A DNA stretch of 64,000 nt from JBNNGK01 sp050268245 (GTDB lineage Bacteria; Pseudomonadota; Gammaproteobacteria; Enterobacterales; Enterobacteriaceae). Both the position numbers and the translations under genes were made by a program. The notes under the pieces are model-generated. The model was not told where the DNA came from. It worked only from the letters and a program-made list of their open reading frames with translations, and did not search any database. How positions within the stretch are numbered: the first letter of the stretch is position 1; every line of letters begins with the position of its first letter. Of this stretch, positions 44,213-53,092 are shown one piece after another. The stretch spans positions 248,001 to 312,000 of the forward strand of contig NZ_JBNNGK010000003.1 in NCBI RefSeq assembly GCF_050268245.1, given 5' to 3'.

Positions 44213-44563
44213 ATGAACCAGATGAAATCAATATTGGCTGTAGCGCTATTGGCGATGGCAACCAGCGCGCAGGCGCAACAGGTACGTACCGCTAAAGTCG
44301 CACCTTGTACCGGGCTACAGGCGCCAGATATTGCCGCGCAGGTAAAACGCGATTTTCTGCAAAATCGGATTACGCGCTGGGACGCCGACAAAAAACAGCT
44401 CGGCACGGACAAGCCGATAGCTTGGGTTAACCCCGATGCCATAGTGAGTAAAGATGATGTCTGGCAGTTACCGCTGACGGTACGCGGCAGCAAACTGGAT
44501 AAAATCTACCGTGTGACACTCAACTGCAAATCAGGCGAGATTAGCTACACCGCTCCGCAGTAA
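44213..44563 (+). CDS. yebF: Exported protein YebF
   Basis: 116 residues. Signal peptide MNQMKSILAVALLAMATSAQA|QQ; the mature part has APCTGLQAPDIAAQVKRDF, then RITRWDADKKQLG and PLTVRGSKLDKIYRVTLNC, with two cysteines that likely form a disulphide. E. coli YebF is one of few proteins secreted to the medium by laboratory strains. The ATG at 44213 follows GGGAGGG. Confidence 0.9.
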   Translation: MNQMKSILAVALLAMATSAQAQQVRTAKVAPCTGLQAPDIAAQVKRDFLQNRITRWDADKKQLGTDKPIAWVNPDAIVSKDDVWQLPLTVRGSKLDKIYRVTLNCKSGEISYTAPQ

Positions 44564-44762
44564 TACCACCGGGGCAGCATTGCCGGCTGAGGGCGCAACA
44601 TTGTGCGCCCTGATTAGCGCCTTCTACTGTCGCGCAGCACGCGATTCGGTCAACACAAGTTTTCATCCCCATACGCAACTTGACAAAATATCCCCTAATC
44701 TGATGACAGGCTGGCGCCTAGGCTCAGTTATGCCTGCGTGCTTGAAATTAATACAAGGGGAC

Positions 44763-45419
44763 ATGATGAAGAATAACTGGATGCAGCAGATTCAATCGAT
44801 GCTCGGTCAAAAAGCCGGAACGTTGGGGGGCTCGGAAGGGATAGGTAAACTGCTAGCGCCTACCGCATTGGGTGGTCTGGTGGGTGTGCTATTGGCTAAT
44901 AAATCCTCGCGTAAGTTAGTTGGGAAATGGGGCAAGAACGCGCTGGTTATTGGCGGCGGCGCGGCGGTGGGCGCCGTACTGTGGAACAAGTATAAAAGCC
45001 GAGTCAAAGAAACCCATCAAGATGAACCTCAGTTTGGCAAGGCGATCACGCCGGTCGATTTACGTGCCAAGCGCTTGGTTCAGGCATTGGTGTTTGCAGC
45101 TAAAAGCGATGGTCACATTGATGATGAAGAGCGTCGCGCTATCGATCACAGTCTTGAGCAATTACACGTCGGGGAAGAGGCGCAAGCTTGGGTTCAGCAG
45201 GCGATCGATCAACCACTTAATCCGGACTTGATCACCAGCAGCGTTAAAAACGAAGATGAAGCGTTAGAAGTGTATTACTTGAGTTGTATGGTGATTGACG
45301 TCGATCATTTCATGGAGCGTGGCTATCTTGATGCCTTAGCGCAATCACTGAAAATACCTGACGATGTTAAGCAAGGGATTGAAAGCGATGTGGCTGAGAA
45401 AAAGCGCGCATTAGCATAA
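44763..45419 (+). CDS. yebE: YebE family inner-membrane protein (DUF533)
   Basis: 218 residues. Near the N-terminus a Gly/Ala-rich hydrophobic stretch (LLAPTALGGLVGVLLA, then ALVIGGGAAVGAVLWNKY) precedes a TerB-like helical domain (KRLVQALVFAAKSDGHIDDE, then IPDDVKQGIESDV). This matches YebE, a Cpx/heat-responsive protein in E. coli. Two adjacent ATGs at 44763 and 44766; upstream in-frame codons lack a ribosome site. Confidence 0.88.
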   Translation: MMKNNWMQQIQSMLGQKAGTLGGSEGIGKLLAPTALGGLVGVLLANKSSRKLVGKWGKNALVIGGGAAVGAVLWNKYKSRVKETHQDEPQFGKAITPVDLRAKRLVQALVFAAKSDGHIDDEERRAIDHSLEQLHVGEEAQAWVQQAIDQPLNPDLITSSVKNEDEALEVYYLSCMVIDVDHFMERGYLDALAQSLKIPDDVKQGIESDVAEKKRALA

Positions 45420-45490
45420 GCGTTCTGCTTGTTAATTCGGGGGAAAACATGACACCCTTACAGCAAATTCTGTAAGCGGATGATGACGTA

Positions 45491-47524
45491 ATGATGACAC
45501 CCCCAAAGGCTGAAAAACGACCGTACCCGATGACTGCGCACGGGGATACCCGCGTTGACGACTATTATTGGCTAAGGGACGACGAACGTACCGATCCGCA
45601 GGTGCTGGAGTATTTGCAGGCGGAGAATGCGTTTACCGATGCCACATTGAAACCACAGCAGCCATTGCGTGAAGCCTTGTATCAGGAAATGGTTGCGCGC
45701 ATTCCGCAGCAGGAACACTCCGTACCTTACGTGCGTCGTGGTTATCGTTATCAAACGCGCTATGAGCCGGGTAATGAATATGCGCTGTATGTGCGCCAGC
45801 CTGCGTCTGAAACCGAGCAATGGGATACGCTGCTGGACGGCAACCAACGTGCCGAGGGGCGTGAGTTTTACACCCTTGGCGGGTTAGAGGTGAGCCCGAA
45901 CAACCAGATGATGGCGGTAGCGGAAGATTTTCTCTCGCGCCGCCAGTACGACATCCGTTTCAAGTCATTGCTGGATGGGCAGTGGGGGGATGATGTGCTG
46001 GAAAATACCTCGGGCAGTTTTGAATGGGCTAATGACTCTTCCTGCATTTATTATGTGCGTAAACATGCGCAAACGTTATTGCCGTATCAGGTCTATCGCC
46101 ATGTGATTGGCGCCAATCCATTAGATGACGTGTTGGTGTACCAGGAAACGGACGACACTTTTTACGTCAGTTTGGAAAAAACCACTTCTGAACGCTATAT
46201 CCTGATTCATCTCAGTAGTACCACTACGTCGGAAATTTTGCTGTTGGATGCTGATAAATCCGATGCACAACCGCAGGTGTTTGTCTCACGCCGTAAAGAT
46301 CATGAATATGGTATCGACCATTATCGTCAGAATTTTTACATCCGCTCGAATAAAGATGGGAAGAATTTTGGCCTCTATCAAACGGCTCAGGCTGATGAAA
46401 CGCAGTGGCAGACGCTGATTGCACCGCGTACTGACGTGATGCTAGAAGGGTTTAACCTGTTTCGCGATTGGCTGGTGGTAGAAGAACGCGCGGCTGGGTT
46501 GACGCAATTACGGCAACTCCATTGGCACAGTGCAGAAGAAAAGCGTATCGCGTTTGACGATCCGACCTATGCGACCTGGTTGGCGTACAATCCTGAGCCC
46601 GAAACAGCGTTGCTGCGCTATGGCTACTCGTCGATGACTACCCCGACAACGTTGTATGAGTTGAATCTCGACACCGGTGAGCGGGTGATGCTCAAACAGC
46701 AAGAAGTGAAAAACTTCACCCCCGATAATTACCGCAGTGAACGGGTATGGGTTAAGGCGCAAGATGGCGTTGAGGTGCCGGTGTCGCTGGTTTATCGTGC
46801 CGATCGCTTTACCCAAGGTGCTAATCCGCTGTTGGTTTATGGTTATGGTTCATACGGCAGCAGCATGGATCCGGCCTTCAGCGCTAGCCGATTGAGCCTG
46901 TTAGATCGTGGCTTTGTCTTTGCGTTGGCGCATATTCGTGGTGGTGGTGAGTTGGGGCAACTGTGGTACGAAGACGGTAAATTGTTCAAAAAGCAGAACA
47001 CGTTCAGCGATTTCATTGATGTTACCCATAGTCTGATAGCCCAAGGCTATGGCGATGCTAACCGGGTATTTGCAATGGGCGGCAGTGCTGGGGGGTTGCT
47101 GATGGGCGCAGTCATTAACCAAGCTCCGACGCTCTATCACGGCATTGTTGCGCAGGTTCCCTTTGTTGATGTCGTTACCACCATGCTGGACGAGTCGATT
47201 CCTTTAACCACCGGTGAATATGAAGAATGGGGCAATCCGAATGATAAGCCCTATTACGATTACATCAAGCAATACAGCCCCTACGATCAGGTACAAGCGC
47301 AGCCCTATCCGCACATGTTGGTGACCACGGGTTTACATGATTCGCAGGTGCAATATTGGGAACCGGCAAAATGGGTCGCGAAACTCCGTGAGCTGAAAAC
47401 AGATAATCATCAGCTGCTGCTGTACACCGACATGGATTCTGGTCACGGCGGAAAGTCTGGTCGTTTCAAAGCCTACGAAGATATAGCGCTGGAGTATGCT
47501 TTCATTCTGGCGTTGGCCGAGTAA
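45491..47524 (+). CDS. ptrB: Oligopeptidase B
   Basis: Cytoplasmic serine peptidase of the prolyl oligopeptidase family (S9A) cutting short peptides after Lys and Arg. 677 residues (E. coli 686). N-terminal beta-propeller; C-terminal alpha/beta hydrolase domain with YGYGSYGSSMDP, LAHIRGGGELG, nucleophile GGSAGGLLMG, and the His in MDSGHGGKSGR. An alternative ATG is 45494. Confidence 0.95.
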   Translation: MMTPPKAEKRPYPMTAHGDTRVDDYYWLRDDERTDPQVLEYLQAENAFTDATLKPQQPLREALYQEMVARIPQQEHSVPYVRRGYRYQTRYEPGNEYALYVRQPASETEQWDTLLDGNQRAEGREFYTLGGLEVSPNNQMMAVAEDFLSRRQYDIRFKSLLDGQWGDDVLENTSGSFEWANDSSCIYYVRKHAQTLLPYQVYRHVIGANPLDDVLVYQETDDTFYVSLEKTTSERYILIHLSSTTTSEILLLDADKSDAQPQVFVSRRKDHEYGIDHYRQNFYIRSNKDGKNFGLYQTAQADETQWQTLIAPRTDVMLEGFNLFRDWLVVEERAAGLTQLRQLHWHSAEEKRIAFDDPTYATWLAYNPEPETALLRYGYSSMTTPTTLYELNLDTGERVMLKQQEVKNFTPDNYRSERVWVKAQDGVEVPVSLVYRADRFTQGANPLLVYGYGSYGSSMDPAFSASRLSLLDRGFVFALAHIRGGGELGQLWYEDGKLFKKQNTFSDFIDVTHSLIAQGYGDANRVFAMGGSAGGLLMGAVINQAPTLYHGIVAQVPFVDVVTTMLDESIPLTTGEYEEWGNPNDKPYYDYIKQYSPYDQVQAQPYPHMLVTTGLHDSQVQYWEPAKWVAKLRELKTDNHQLLLYTDMDSGHGGKSGRFKAYEDIALEYAFILALAE

Positions 47525-47558
47525 AGCTAGAATGGGCGGCGGGTTGTCGCCCATCTCT

Positions 47559-48227
47559 TTAACCAATCAAATAGTATTTCAAGGTGTGCTTCATATCAGG
47601 GCTAAGGTCGGCGACCGATTTTAACATCCAGCGTAAATAGCCGGGATCATCTTGAGCTATACGCTCAATAGGTTGCCCGCGATATTTGCCAAACCTAAAC
47701 GTTTTTAATAGCACGGGTTGTTCCGTGAGGTTAGCCATTTCTTCTGGCGACCATCCCGAATCGTGCATGATGCGTTGCAACAGGGCGGCGGTGACGTAAC
47801 AATCATACAGCGCGCGATGAGGATAGAGCGTTGTATCCTGGGGGAGTTCTACATTGAGATTCAATGCATAACGCAAATATTGATTGCCGTATTTAATGCC
47901 AGGATACAAGGTGCGCGCCAGTTTGACGGTACAAATCCAGCGGCCATTCATTTCTGGCAACACGCCGCGGTCAAACGCAGCGTTGTGGGCAACATAATAC
48001 TCACAGCCGATATAACGGCCGATCGCGACGGCGATACGGGGTTTATCCTCCACCATAGCTTCGGTTATATGGTGGATAGCCATGGCTTCAATCCCTATCG
48101 GGCGATCTGGCGACACCAAATCGCTCATTGGATTGGTGAGTTGCCCGTCGACGATATCAATTGAGGCAATTTCAACAATGCCGCCGTCTAACCCGCAGGT
48201 TTCTGTATCTATCACGCGTAACGTCAT
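47559..48227 (-). CDS. exoX: Exodeoxyribonuclease X
   Basis: DEDDh-family 3'-5' exonuclease, 222 residues (E. coli 220), used in mismatch repair and replication fork processing. Exo I motif LRVIDTETCGLDGG; Exo II region YYVAHNAAFDRGVLP; Exo III region ALYDCYVTAALLQ with the His (PHRALYDC). The C-terminal extension RFGKYRGQPIERIAQDDPGY is typical of ExoX. Confidence 0.95.
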   Translation of the reverse strand: MTLRVIDTETCGLDGGIVEIASIDIVDGQLTNPMSDLVSPDRPIGIEAMAIHHITEAMVEDKPRIAVAIGRYIGCEYYVAHNAAFDRGVLPEMNGRWICTVKLARTLYPGIKYGNQYLRYALNLNVELPQDTTLYPHRALYDCYVTAALLQRIMHDSGWSPEEMANLTEQPVLLKTFRFGKYRGQPIERIAQDDPGYLRWMLKSVADLSPDMKHTLKYYLIG

Positions 48228-48301
48228 ATTGCCCTCGCAGAATTATCTGCGCTTAGCTTAACGGCAGAGGCGGGGCATTGCCAAACCCGTTTTAACGACA
48301 A

Positions 48302-48326
48302 TAAAAAACCCGCAAACTGAGCGGGC
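48302..48326 (-). terminator. Terminator of the small basic protein gene
   Basis: Read on the minus strand: AAGCCCGC / GCGGGTTTTTT with a 7-nt loop, about 23 bases after the stop of the gene at 48350-48472. Confidence 0.85.
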
Positions 48327-48349
48327 TTATCATTTTGATGAGAAAAATA

Positions 48350-48472
48350 TTAGCTGATTCCCAGCCCGCTGGTGGGTTGATCCTTTTTAGCGCGTTTCTC
48401 CGCGCGTTTTTCTGCTGGGCTTTTCAACGGTTTTTTCTTCGCGTTCTTTTTGCTATCCATTCCCTTACTCAT
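48350..48472 (-). CDS. Small Lys/Ala-rich basic protein, 40 residues
   Basis: MSKGMDSKKNAKKKPLKSPA followed by EKRAEKRAKK and the tail DQPTSGLGIS. ATG at 48472 is preceded by GAGGTCATC, and an intrinsic terminator follows, so this is a self-contained gene too short for ordinary gene calling. The charge pattern suggests nucleic-acid or ribosome association. No family name assigned. Confidence 0.7.
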   Translation of the reverse strand: MSKGMDSKKNAKKKPLKSPAEKRAEKRAKKDQPTSGLGIS

Positions 48473-48745
48473 GATGACCTCGCTGTGAGCTATGGTTGGG
48501 TGGGTTGCTTAACCATTAATCACCTTTCGTTGACCGGATGCAAGTTTAAAAGTGGTTATCCGCTAAATGAGTTAGTAATTTGCGAAAATGTGTGAGGATT
48601 GGTCTAAATAGGCGCAAGTCGCGTTCATTTTAAGCAAACGAACGCGATCAAGCGGAGGTGGTTCGGCATTTTCGGGTTTTCCCGTTGACCTGATGCAGCG
48701 CTTGGGCTTTGATGAATGCATGACTTACAAAGAGACGCAAGCGCC

Positions 48746-49699
48746 ATGGAACAATTACGAGGTTTGTACCCACCGTTAGCAGCATATGATAGTGGTTGGC
48801 TGGATACCGGTGATGGCCACCGGATCTATTGGGAATTAAGCGGCAATCCAGATGGTAAACCGGCGGTATTTATCCACGGCGGTCCAGGGGGCGGTATCTC
48901 AGCTTATCACCGCCAGTTATTTGATCCAGAACGCTACAAGGTCTTGTTGTTCGATCAGCGTGGTTGCGGGCGTTCTAAACCTCATGCCAGCCTGGATAAC
49001 AACACCACCTGGCATTTGGTTGATGATATTGAGCGCCTACGGAAAATGGCCGGTGTCGAACAGTGGCTGGTATTTGGCGGCTCGTGGGGGTCTACCTTGG
49101 CATTGGCCTATGCCCAGACCTATCCTCAACAGGTGAGTGAGCTGGTGTTACGCGGTATTTTTACGCTGCGTAAACACGAGGTGAGTTGGTATTATCAAGA
49201 CGGCGCGTCGCGTTTCTTCCCGGATAAATGGGAGCGCGTATTGTCGATATTGTCAGAAGAAGAGCGCCAGGATGTGATTGCAGCCTATCGTGAACGACTG
49301 ACCTCGCCCAATCGCGCGGTACAACTGGAGGCAGCCAAGCTGTGGAGCGTATGGGAAGGGGAAACGGTCACGTTATTGCCGAGTGAAGCCTCATCCTCGT
49401 TTGAAGAGGATGATTTTGCGCTGGCATTCGCCCGTATTGAAAACCACTATTTTACCCACTCCGGTTTTTTGGACAGCGACGATCAATTACTGCGCAATAT
49501 ACCTTTGATCCGTCATATTCCAGCAGTGATTATTCATGGGCGATATGATATGGCGTGCCAGGTACAAAATGCCTGGGATTTAGCAAAGGTCTGGCCTGAA
49601 GCCGAACTGCAGATTGTTGAAGGTGCGGGGCATTCGTTCGATGAACCCGGGATCTTGCATCAGTTGATGTTGGCGACCGATCGTTTTGCTAGTGAATAA
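48746..49699 (+). CDS. pip: Prolyl aminopeptidase (proline iminopeptidase)
   Basis: Serine peptidase of family S33 removing N-terminal proline; 317 residues. Features: oxyanion motif HGGPGGGIS, LFDQRGCGRSKPH, nucleophile GGSWGSTLALAYAQ, catalytic Asp in HGRYDMACQV and His in GAGHSFDEPG. The ATG at 48746 (MEQLRGLYPPL) matches the family; the 10 residues upstream have no ribosome site. Confidence 0.93.
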   Translation: MEQLRGLYPPLAAYDSGWLDTGDGHRIYWELSGNPDGKPAVFIHGGPGGGISAYHRQLFDPERYKVLLFDQRGCGRSKPHASLDNNTTWHLVDDIERLRKMAGVEQWLVFGGSWGSTLALAYAQTYPQQVSELVLRGIFTLRKHEVSWYYQDGASRFFPDKWERVLSILSEEERQDVIAAYRERLTSPNRAVQLEAAKLWSVWEGETVTLLPSEASSSFEEDDFALAFARIENHYFTHSGFLDSDDQLLRNIPLIRHIPAVIIHGRYDMACQVQNAWDLAKVWPEAELQIVEGAGHSFDEPGILHQLMLATDRFASE

Positions 49700-49758
49700 G
49701 TCAACGTCATACAACAATGTAAACCACGGGGGCTCAAGAGGGCGCCCGTGGCAGCGAT

Positions 49759-49989
49759 TCATTTCATTTTAGGCTCGTATGGCAGGCGAGAAAATTTATG
49801 CGATTCTACCCGATAGTGTGCCACGCGTTCGCGAAAGTAATCTTGCAAATGAGCGGGCTGCTCACGTTCCACCACTTCGGGGATCACCGGCATGTTGTAT
49901 CTTTCTTTGAAAGCCACACCGGAGGCTGCTAGATCGACGTTAACCTTGTCCATTTCTTCTTTAGAAAGCGCTGCCAGATTGTATCCCAT
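49759..49989 (-). CDS. holE: DNA polymerase III subunit theta
   Basis: 76-residue subunit that stabilises the DnaQ proofreading subunit in the Pol III core. MGYNLAALSKEEMDKVNVDL, AASGVAFKERYNMPVIPEVV and the C-terminal basic end are diagnostic. Single gene in the same neighbourhood as in E. coli. Confidence 0.95.
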   Translation of the reverse strand: MGYNLAALSKEEMDKVNVDLAASGVAFKERYNMPVIPEVVEREQPAHLQDYFRERVAHYRVESHKFSRLPYEPKMK

Positions 49990-50351
49990 GTTTTATTCCT
50001 TACTGTTACCGCATCTACAAACAGCGCAAAAGGTAATGCACTCAGCCAAGCTTGGCAAGTCTCAATAGACTGCACTAATGCCCTTACTAAATGCTGGTGT
50101 TATTTTCTATTTTAGCTAAAGAAAACTATTTAGTATCTTAAATAAGAATGATTCTTTTTTAATTATTTTCCTGGATGGAAATAATTATCATAATTACTTG
50201 TTTTATTTTTTTGTGATTGCTTTTAACTTATTGATATAGATTAAAATAAAAATAAATTCATATATGTTGTAAATCAACTGTTTTTATTTTGTATGTGCCA
50301 AGGCATAATGCACAAAATTAAATTGTGACCTGCAAAATAAAAGGATATCCA
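49990..50351. other. AT-rich intergenic region upstream of ftnA
   Basis: 362 bp between divergent holE and ftnA; 50100-50330 is extremely AT-rich, which suggests H-NS binding, known at E. coli ftnA. No Fur box could be confirmed by eye. Confidence 0.4.
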
Positions 50352-50870
50352 ATGCTGACGCAAGAAATGGCAAAACAGTTGAATGAACAACTTAATCTCG
50401 AGTTTTATTCCGCGAACCTTTATCTGCAGATGAGTGCATGGTGTAGCGACAAAGGTTTTGAGGGCGCGGCTGCATTTTTAAAGGAGCATTCTCAAGAAGA
50501 GATGCAGCATATGCAGCGTCTGTTTGATTATCTGAGCGACACGGGCTCACTGCCGTTGTTGGGTACGATTAGCGCGCCGCCCGTTGATTTTGAATCATTA
50601 GCTGATGTTTTCCAACAAACCTACGAACACGAACAATTGATCACCCGTCAGATCAACGAACTGGCGCATATGGCAATGACCACCCACGATTATTCTACCT
50701 TTAACTTCCTGCAATGGTACGTTGCAGAGCAGCATGAAGAAGAGAAACTGTTCAAATCTGTATTAGATAAACTAGCGCTAGTGGGTAACAGCGGCAATGC
50801 ATTGTTCTTTATCGATAAAGATTTGAAGAAAATGGGCGCCGCGACCGAAGGCAACAACGGCCAAGTTTGA
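50352..50870 (+). CDS. ftnA: Non-haem ferritin FtnA
   Basis: 24-mer iron-storage ferritin, 172 residues. MLTQEMAKQLNEQLNLEFYS, ferroxidase Glu/His residues in NLEFYS, EHSQEEMQHMQ and EQHEEEKLF. The start at 50352 follows AAAGGATAT. The tail is a few residues longer than in E. coli. Confidence 0.93.
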   Translation: MLTQEMAKQLNEQLNLEFYSANLYLQMSAWCSDKGFEGAAAFLKEHSQEEMQHMQRLFDYLSDTGSLPLLGTISAPPVDFESLADVFQQTYEHEQLITRQINELAHMAMTTHDYSTFNFLQWYVAEQHEEEKLFKSVLDKLALVGNSGNALFFIDKDLKKMGAATEGNNGQV

Positions 50871-50892
50871 TTGATACCGTAGCATTTGTAAG

Positions 50893-50927
50893 AACCGCGT
50901 ATCTGCTTGCAGAACGCGGTTTTTTTA
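50893..50927 (+). terminator. Terminator of ftnA
   Basis: AACCGCGT / ACGCGGTT arms with an inner TCTGC/GCAGA pairing and seven Ts. Confidence 0.88.
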
Positions 50928-51098
50928 TACCCTACCGTTAAGCGGGTTATGCAGCGATATGTGCTACCGGATCGCAAAATAGCAGTGTTCTACTCGACTT
51001 GCTAAGTCTCCATCGTTATGATTTCTATCGATACGCTACAGGGATGAGGCTATTTCTCTCCCTGATCACCCTCATCTTTTACATTAAGGGACTTCGCT

Positions 51099-51482
51099 GT
51101 GATCGGTAAAATTCGCTGTTCTTATCGCCTGCTTTCTGCGTTATTCGTGCTGTTCGTTGGATTGTCTTCGCAACAGGCATTAGCCCATGCTCATTTAAAA
51201 ATGCAAACTCCGGCGGCGGACACTATCGTAAGCCCTGCGCCACAGGCGTTAACGCTGAGTTTTTCTGAAGGTATTGAACCCAACTTTAGCGGAGTGAAAA
51301 TTACCGGGCCAGAAAATAGCGTAATAAAAACGGGTAAGTTGCAGATTGATGCCGCTAACAATACGCAGATCAACGTGCCTATCGAAGGCCAACTGGCTGC
51401 CGGGAAATATCAAGTGAGTTGGCATGTAGTATCGGTGGATGGGCATAAAACCAAAGGCAACTATACCTTTACCGTAAAATAA
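51099..51482 (+). CDS. yobA: CopC-family periplasmic copper-binding protein (YobA)
   Basis: 127 residues. Signal peptide ends ...QQALA|HAHL; the mature N-terminal His plus a second His (WHVVSVDGHKTKG) form the copper site of CopC proteins, and the ~90-residue domain is a beta-barrel. Start is GTG at 51099. It is followed three bases later by the CopD gene, with which it acts. Confidence 0.9.
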   Translation: MIGKIRCSYRLLSALFVLFVGLSSQQALAHAHLKMQTPAADTIVSPAPQALTLSFSEGIEPNFSGVKITGPENSVIKTGKLQIDAANNTQINVPIEGQLAAGKYQVSWHVVSVDGHKTKGNYTFTVK

Positions 51483-51485
51483 TCG

Positions 51486-52364
51486 ATGACGTTGGCGACG
51501 CTGTTTGTTCTATGTCGCTTCGTGCACTTTGCGGCGGTGATGCTGATGCTTGGTGTCAGCGTATTCACCGCCTTATTGTCGCCGCAGCGCCTTTCCCCGA
51601 TACTTTCCCGCGATCTGCGCCCTTTGTTGATATCTTCGACGTTGCTTGCGGCGCTTTCTGCTGTAGCGTTATTAGCCATTCAGGCAGGTCAAATGGGAGA
51701 TGGATGGCGGGATACTTATCAGTTTGATGTATGGATAGCGGTGCTTGGCACCACCTTCGGTGAAGTGTGGCGTTGGCATTTGGTCTTTTCATTGTTAGCG
51801 TTACTTGCGTTGTGGGTGCCGACATACCGCAGTGCAGTCTGCGCGTTTTTGAGTGCGCTACTGTTGGTAAGTATGGCGTTTATTGGCCATGCAGCTATGC
51901 ACAGTGGGGCGCTTGGGACCATACATCGATTTAATCATGCCCTACATCTTTTGGCGGCAGGCTACTGGTTTGGTTGTTTGTTGCCGCTGTTGTATTGTTT
52001 GCGTTATTTGCATTTACCCCAGTGGCGAACAGATGCCGTGACCACGTTGATTCGTTTTTCCCGTTGGGGGCATCTTGCGGTGGCAGTTGTGATAGTGACT
52101 GGCATCATTAATAGCTTGGTTATTTTGGGGAGTGGGTCACTGGATATTGACTTGCCCTACCAGCGATTATTGTTATTAAAAATAGCGCTGGTCGCGTTGA
52201 TGATGGTTATCGCGTTAGCGAACCGTTACGCGGTCGTGCCTGCAATGCGCAGCATGCCAAAACTGGCGCAGCGTGGATTGCTATTGGCGTGCTGGAGTGA
52301 AGTTGCACTGGGTGGCATCGTGCTATTGCTGGTCAGTTTATTTGCTACCTATTCACCGAGATAG
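51486..52364 (+). CDS. yebZ: CopD-family copper-handling membrane protein (YebZ)
   Basis: 292 residues with about eight transmembrane helices (CRFVHFAAVMLMLGVSVFTA; GHAAMHSGALGTIHRFNHAL; LLVSLFATYSPR). The conserved His residues in VHFAAV, GHAAM and RFNHALH are typical of CopD, which receives copper from CopC. Second gene of yobA-yebZ-yebY. Confidence 0.92.
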   Translation: MTLATLFVLCRFVHFAAVMLMLGVSVFTALLSPQRLSPILSRDLRPLLISSTLLAALSAVALLAIQAGQMGDGWRDTYQFDVWIAVLGTTFGEVWRWHLVFSLLALLALWVPTYRSAVCAFLSALLLVSMAFIGHAAMHSGALGTIHRFNHALHLLAAGYWFGCLLPLLYCLRYLHLPQWRTDAVTTLIRFSRWGHLAVAVVIVTGIINSLVILGSGSLDIDLPYQRLLLLKIALVALMMVIALANRYAVVPAMRSMPKLAQRGLLLACWSEVALGGIVLLLVSLFATYSPR

Positions 52365-52433
52365 CATCGCAGTCTTGCGGCAAGACACGGCTTACAGGAA
52401 AATAGCATCATAAAATAACGTTAAGGTCAGAAT

Positions 52434-52775
52434 ATGAAACGTGCATTATTAAGCATCGCACTGTTGAGCAGTATGGGCAGTGCGCTGGCTGCGGAAGGGT
52501 TAGTCAATGTCACCAAACTGGAATATGGCGCACAGTGGGCGTTTGTTAAAGAAGAGGTGACGCTGCAATGCCGCAAAGGCGGCGCATTATTTGTGCTGAA
52601 TAACGGCACCTTGATGCAATATCCACTCAATGAAGTGGCACAAGAACAGGTAAAAATGGGGCAGCAACGTGCACAACCGTTAGACGTTATTCTGCTGGAT
52701 GATGCCAATAATCCCGGTAAAAAAATGAGCGTTGACCCTTTCCGCGCGCGTGCTGAAAAATTGTGTGCACATTGA
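52434..52775 (+). CDS. yebY: YebY family periplasmic protein (DUF2511)
   Basis: 113 residues. Signal peptide MKRALLSIALLSSMGSALAA; the mature domain has LVNVTKLEYGAQWAFVKEEV, TLQCRKGGALFVLNN and a C-terminal Cys (AEKLCAH) for a disulphide. It completes the copper-type operon yobA-yebZ-yebY. Confidence 0.9.
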   Translation: MKRALLSIALLSSMGSALAAEGLVNVTKLEYGAQWAFVKEEVTLQCRKGGALFVLNNGTLMQYPLNEVAQEQVKMGQQRAQPLDVILLDDANNPGKKMSVDPFRARAEKLCAH

Positions 52776-52916
52776 GATGCCGATCGCTCAGCATTTACCC
52801 GTGGGTTAACAAGCGGTTAAAATATGCCCGCAAATGATTTTGTGTTGAAACTATCACTGCTGTGCGTCTGGCTGGCAAAAACATCTGAGTGAGCTACTCT
52901 TAAAGTGCATGGCTGA

Positions 52917-53012
52917 GCAAGCCTTGCATGAAATGCCAACTTTTAGCGCACGGCTCTCTCCCAAGAGCCATTTCCCTAGACCGAATATAGGAATCGTATT
53001 CGGTCTTTTTTT
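52917..53012 (+). ncRNA. sdsR: SdsR (RyeB) small RNA
   Basis: About 96 nt, from GCAAGCC to a T tract. It shares the conserved block AATGCCAACTTTTAGCGCAC, the hairpin GGCTCTC/GAGAGCC-like with TCCCAA, and the terminator stem AGACCGAATA / TATTCGGTCT. SdsR is sigma-S-dependent; CTACTCTTAAA (near 52895) just upstream is a suitable -10. It acts with Hfq to repress mRNAs such as ompD, tolC and mutS in Salmonella and E. coli. The location after yebY matches E. coli. The gene is intact despite adjoining phage DNA. Confidence 0.95.
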
Positions 53013-53092
53013 AAGTAATTGATTTTTAAAGTTAAAAATCAGAATTCACGAAAATACACGAAATTTCCACGAATTTCTGTATTCGGTCTTTT
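52996..53092. repeat. 14-bp direct repeat bracketing 83 bp: candidate att core in the sdsR terminator
   Basis: GTATTCGGTCTTTT occurs at 52996-53009 (within the sdsR terminator) and again at 53079-53092, where it abuts the end of the integrase remnant. This is what an integration core would look like when an element inserts in a tRNA/sRNA 3' end. The second copy lacks the upstream arm needed for a hairpin. Confidence 0.6.
53047..53074. repeat. Three phased CACGAAW repeats beside the att core
   Basis: CACGAAA, CACGAAA and CACGAAT start at 53047, 53057 and 53068, spaced 10-11 bp, one helical turn. Their position between the att copy and sdsR suggests arm-type integrase or excisionase sites. Confidence 0.5.

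Noticed and set aside
52776..53090. CRISPR-like array from the CACGAAW repeats
   Set aside because: Only three 7-bp units without spacers; better explained as integrase sites.
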